A stretch of 64,000 nt of DNA from Cristatella mucedo (lineage: Eukaryota; Bryozoa; Phylactolaemata; Cristatellidae). Both the position numbers and the translations under genes were made by a program. Location of the stretch: positions 7,809,501 through 7,873,500 of the forward strand of contig WPIO01000012.1 in assembly GCA_009760855.2 (NCBI GenBank). Reading direction: 5' to 3'. Shown here one piece after another: positions 59,735 to 64,000 of the stretch. A model generated the notes under the pieces. That model ran no database searches. It was not told where the DNA came from and was given only the letters and a program-made list of their open reading frames with translations. Within the stretch, counting starts at the first letter, position 1. Each line of letters begins with the position of its first letter.

Positions 59735-61085
59735 CTATGAAAAACTCTAGAAAGAGGTGAGACAACTAAACGCTTATATTGAAACCTTAGACCTAGCAAG
59801 TAAGTTGATGTCTGAGCTAATTCAATTACTCGGCAGTGTCAGCATTACCGCCTCAATGAAGACAATGGCCATGTGTCATGCGTCATTGGTCGTACATCTT
59901 GAGATAGCATTTGATACTAGTGATACCAAGTCATTCTTGATCACCTCGTATCTCAAGAGGGCCACGCTGGCACGGCACTGCAATGACTCAGGGCCTATCT
60001 CAGTGGGAGACTCGGATGTTTGATGTAAACAGACAAAGAAAATCCGAAGAACTACTGAAGTTTAAGCAACCACGTAGCTCTGGACTTGGTCAGCTTCCCT
60101 TCAAAGTTCATACTTTCCCACTTCCTGATGTAATTGCCAAGCACAATCTTAACCTTTATTTGTATGCAGGTGACATTCACTTGTAACCTTATTTGTATGC
60201 AGGTGACATTCACTTGTACTTTTGCTTTGATGTCTCTTAACAGTTAAGCATTTCTAGTTCTCTCAAAACTTTTCTGGCTGTATTGATTACATCCACACAT
60301 GGAAGGCAGCCAATTCTTATGAATTTTAAAAAGAAAAACCCAACTGCTTGTTATGGATAAACCAAGTGGGAATTCAGAAATTGGAAAACCTAACGCTCAC
60401 AATCACCTCAGGCAGCGTATCTCCTGTTGAATCTTCAAGTAATCTGGTGTCCCGTTCCAAAGTGACATTTCATTAGACTACACATGAACAACACATCTGA
60501 ATCAGTCAAATCAGAATACTTTCAACTACCTTACATTGCCAGAATTCGGGCTTGCTTAGACAAGTGTACAACATCTTAATTGATTCGTGCATTTCTAACC
60601 TTCCTTCTAGACTTCTGTGACAAGCTGGTTGCTCGTGCTTACACGTATGCAATCAGTGGCTTATAGTCGGTGTGCAAATTCTGATGCTTGGTAGGCCTAT
60701 CGTGAACTGAGCAGTTTCCGCATCGCATGCTTGATGGTCTCTCCGTGTGCAATAAGGCACGTACAATCAGACGCGTGTAGTTGGTGAAGAACTGTAATTT
60801 GCCACATCAAACCACTTAGCAACGACCTGTGCTGGCGTTCAATCACATAGTCTATCGCCCGAAAGGTACGTCAGTCACTATGTATTCGCTGCATTCTTTA
60901 CGCTCCTAAACCCTGCAACTCACTACCAACTCAGGTCACAACAATCCCTGACAAGACAACATTTAAAAAGTACTAATCGTTTGGTGATCCGTTTAGTGCA
61001 ATACATGTAAAGTGCCTAGAAAGTACACAGATTCTCTGAGGGCGCTATATATTGATTTTATTGTTATTATTAATATAGCACTCGG
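59735..61085 (+). mobile_element. degenerate LINE in C2 intron, plus strand
   Basis: Counterpart of 36600-37915, with the same RT remnants (RQLNAYIETLDLASK; LYAGDIHL). A segment of about 35 bp ending TGCAGGTGACATTCACTTGT is repeated at about 60187-60220, a small tandem duplication absent from B2. Confidence 0.85.
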
Positions 61086-61695
61086 AAGACTTTTCTGTGA
61101 CTCATTTAAGATGGTCCTAACAGAGAAGGTAAGAGACACGATACAGCTTATGACGTTAGGTCATTTGCACAGCTTTCTTAGCGATCTAAATCTCCATTTA
61201 GGAGCTTTACATTTCGATGCATGAAAGTCAACAACTAAGGGTTAGTGAGATCTAGTGAAGCAAGCATGCACACGGAAAACGGTATCATGCTTACGCGAGC
61301 ATGCCAAAAGCATTAGCACGATCTTCCAGCTGGGGAGCGCACACTCTGCAAACGAACAGCGATTAGAGAATAGTGTCTTAGCAGACATCCGTCGTCGGTG
61401 TGCGGCGAAGCGATGGGAGTTGCAACGGCTGAAAAGCTCCACCGTCCAAGGCGCACTTGAGGGCACACGAAAATGCTTATCCACTCGTGAGCGTGCTACA
61501 GCTCACGAATTGAACCAGACAAGCCAAGTAGCCGTCCAGCGGCATATGAGCCTCTAAACAAGCCGAGAACGACTGGTTCTCTAGCATCAAGGCATGCGAT
61601 CCAATACGAGAAATGTACGGGCTACCACTGGCCACTGCAACTCAATTGCTTTTCCCTTCACCACCCTGCGCGTTCGTTGGGCACTTATGTCTTAC

Positions 61696-61869
61696 TTTCT
61701 CGTCCTGCTTGAGATCCAGACCTCGAGTCTGCTTTGTCTGAATCGCTCTAGGTCCATAAATTGCCTTGCCTGCGCTCCGCCGGCAAGTCACGCCGGAATC
61801 GATCAGGCAACACCGTTTGTCGTCGCTTTCGACCGAAAAGTGCTCCATACCTGCATGACAAGAAGGCAT
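61696..61869 (-). CDS. SAP30: SAP30-like copy C2, exon 1
   Basis: 58 codons ending AAA before donor GTAAGA; the protein is identical to B2 exon 1. Cys20/21 and Cys29 are present in RCCLIDSGVTCRRSAGKAIY. No in-frame upstream ATG. It is the most recently duplicated pair member with B2, so transcripts of the two would be hard to tell apart except at the few exon-2 differences. Confidence 0.83.
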
Positions 61870-62339
61870 CTTATTACTACCTAATAAGTAACTTGCTAAC
61901 GGCGAGACATTAAGAATAAAGCAGCTGGCGCTACCATTTACCGAAAGTAAGACCAGTCTACAATAAAGCTACAGCGAGCACATGAACGAACATCCCAGGT
62001 AGGGCCGTATTAAGGTAGCGTTTTCCGACAAACCTCGACATAAAGATCATAGTAATAATAGTAATATTAATAATAAAAAAAATAATAATATATTTTAATA
62101 TATTTAATATAGCGTCATCAGTGGTCTCTTTTTAATCTGCTTCAGGCACTTTACATTTACTAAATGCAAACGGAGAGGGACATTCAATCTAAGGGATTAG
62201 CAGTCCCGCAGACAATCGCTTTAGATACACAGAACGGGCGGATCCTCGATGATGGGTTCTTGTTGCCTGCTAATTAGCTGCAATCTTGTACTGTTATCTG
62301 GAAAACCCAGTTTAAAGTCAAGCGTTTAGTCTATTATTG

Positions 62340-62949
62340 TCGCAAACTCAGCTATGAAGAAGGAAAACGTAGATTGTCTTCGCTTCTGGAAACAAGTGCA
62401 GCTACCAGCAGATCAATTCCATAAACGGCAAGGTGCCTACTTGGCAGTACTTCTACCATGGACCTGGCGTCTGAGACTTCAGTTTAGGAAATGCAAGTCA
62501 GATACAATGACTACAACTAAAAACGGTACCACGGGCAATCAGAAGCGTGTGAGCAACCATAGCAGCACTATTTGATTTTCAGGAGGCATCCCTGCACCGA
62601 CCCATTACCCAGACGTCGTATCCCCTCAACCTGCCTGGGCTGAGACTATTGATGATTCCTAATATTCGCTTAAATAAAGCAACCTAGAACAGCTTCGAGC
62701 TCACAAAGAGATCTCTCAGCCGCTATAGCCTTTGCCTGTGGCTTTGCAACTCCTGAGAGTGACGGGCCGTCAGGCTACACTTATGCTAACTGCTTGGCAC
62801 TGGTCACCTCAGTTCAAGATATTACAGGCTTTCATGAATAAGGTACCAGAAGAGAGACAGTGAAGACACAGAAGACACCAGTTACATGATAACAATCTCA
62901 TAGGCAGTAAAAACAGTTCAGGAGGGCAAACGTAAGCAGGAAGAAAGCA
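62340..62949 (+). pseudogene. decayed plus-strand coding-like tracts upstream of SAP30 C2
   Basis: Counterpart of the left part of 39050-39960. A new LINE at 62950 now splits it from its right part at 63514-63660. Confidence 0.4.
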
Positions 62950-63513
62950 GTAATAATAATATTAATAATATTGCACTTGATAAAGCGCCCTCAGAGAACT
63001 TAATCTCTTTCTAGGCGCTTTACATTTGCTGCAAAGTGATACGCAATAGAATAGTAAGTAAAATTATGCTTGAAAAACAAAAAAAATGAACAATATGGTT
63101 AGGGGTGACATGCACAGGGTCAGCATGCAAATGTGGTTAGTGGCAGCATGCACAGTGTCAGCACGCATAAGCACAACAAGGAGGAATCACAGGGACCCAC
63201 TAAATGCTGTCCTACATAGGTGTGTTTTTAAGTTTCTTTTAAATGTGGTCAGGTCAGGGGAAGTTTCTGATGCAGGTCGGGAAGGAGTTCCAGGCTTTGG
63301 GAGCATACGAGCTAAATGCACGGTCTCCAAAGGATTTAAGGTTTGTACGAGGTATTTCTGGACTGTTGGATTAAGAAAAGCGAGTGGTACGATGCTTGGC
63401 CTGATGGGGTAGTATATCTGAAAGATAGGCTGGAGCCATAGAATGAAGAGACCTAAACGTGAGCGACAAAACTTGAAGTCAATCCGTTGCTTAACTGGTA
63501 GCCAGTGCAGGTC
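62950..63513 (-). mobile_element. young 5'-truncated LINE insertion absent from block B (LINE-7)
   Basis: AAT-type tail at 62950-62970, hairpin AAAGCGCCCTCAGAGAACTT, 3' UTR and ORF2 C-terminal end up to CCAGTGCAGGTC at 63513. It is very close to LINE-1 (for example GCAAAGTGATACGCAATAGA in both). Block B has the empty site at about 39776-39796, with TGACAAAAACAGGG between AAGCAG and AAGATGAG. Confidence 0.93.
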
Positions 63514-64000
63514 AGATGAGGAAAAAATAACAGCCGAGAGCGTGGCAAAACTGAAGAAACGAATGCTCTGCTAGCTGATAGCTTCATGAGAAGGAGAGCA
63601 CTTGCTCCGTGAAGTCGAAGATTTGAACCAAGTAGGGCTAGCACTACCAAAAAAAAGATACAGTTTCTTCTCTAGTGTTCCAAGTGGTGATCCTGAATGA
63701 TATTCGTTACCTATAGTTTGACCAAACCTCTGTTTCTCATGCTATATCGCAATATATTCAAACTGATAGTTCTTTGAGGATAAGGCCTCTTTCGGAACAA
63801 CGAAGGTTCATTTGATGGAACAGGTAGTCAAGCCGTGAGCACACCCTGGTTCAAGAGGCAGCTTGCTCATGGGCAATAGGTTAGCAGGACCTGGCTGGCC
63901 TACTCTCCCTCAAAAAATTCATTATATTGTTTCTTTTGTTTTCTCTTCCCTACGTTCAACCAAAATTTGCGATTTTCACTTGCATTGGGAAATAGATTTA
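63514..64000. other. block C after LINE-7, no gene
   Basis: Collinear with about 39796-40280 of block B; holds the last decayed plus-strand tract (to about 63660) and AT-rich spacer. The duplication is still running at the window edge. Confidence 0.6.

Larger units (their letters stand above)
42689..64000. repeat. tandem segmental duplication, block C (continues past window)
   Basis: Second copy of block B, starting CCAATGCTCGCTCAGGGCCT. The coordinate offset to block B is 20347 at the left end, about 23211 from 46.2 to 55.2 kb, 23134 to about 60.2 kb, 23169-23173 to 62.9 kb and 23723 at the end. Each step marks an indel: the 3.1 kb segment, a 77 bp deletion, a short repeat of the tail of the LINE frame at about 60187-60220, and a new LINE. 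Confidence 0.9.

Overview
This 64 kb window looks like nuclear DNA of a repeat-rich invertebrate animal. It has spliced genes with GT-AG introns, many 5'-truncated non-LTR retrotransposons of the CR1/L2 group, tRNA-derived SINEs, microsatellites and a SPIN-like hAT element. Nothing bacterial, viral or organellar is visible. The species cannot be named from the sequence.

The main protein-coding content is a head-to-tail array of five SAP30-like genes, all on the minus strand. SAP30 is the zinc-finger and SIN3-binding subunit of the SIN3/HDAC co-repressor. Each gene has two exons: exon 1 (58 codons) carries CC-x7-C, and exon 2 carries C-x2-H plus the SIN3-binding domain. Copies: A (7505-7678 + 5350-5790), B1 (30266-30439 + 26495-26800), B2 (38523-38696 + 35808-36107), C1 (53475-53648 + 49706-50011), C2 (61696-61869 + 58942-59241). 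Zinc-ligand spacing (9, 36, 3 residues) is identical in all five and equals that of the vertebrate proteins. Decayed exon-2 remnants lie downstream of the B and C copies.

The array grew in at least two steps. An old duplication of about 6-7 kb gave the B1-type and B2-type units (about 25.1-32.1 and 34.2-40.3 kb). A later tandem duplication copied both as one block: 22342-42688 is repeated from 42689 to beyond the window end. The two blocks differ by a 3.1 kb segment (43123-46210), a 77 bp deletion near 55.2 kb and a new LINE at 62950-63513. They are about 5-12% different in the B1/C1 half but only about 1-2% different in the B2/C2 half.

Layout: 0.7-4.2 kb, long LINE copy with an open endonuclease region; 4.3 kb, SPIN-like hAT; 5.3-7.7 kb, SAP30 A with an inverted LINE in its intron; 8-22 kb, repeats, SINEs, LINE pieces, a CA microsatellite and a pyrimidine tract, with no secure gene; 22.3-42.7 kb, block B; 42.7-64 kb, block C. 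Degenerate plus-strand tracts that look once-coding lie upstream of each SAP30 exon 1. I could not identify their family.
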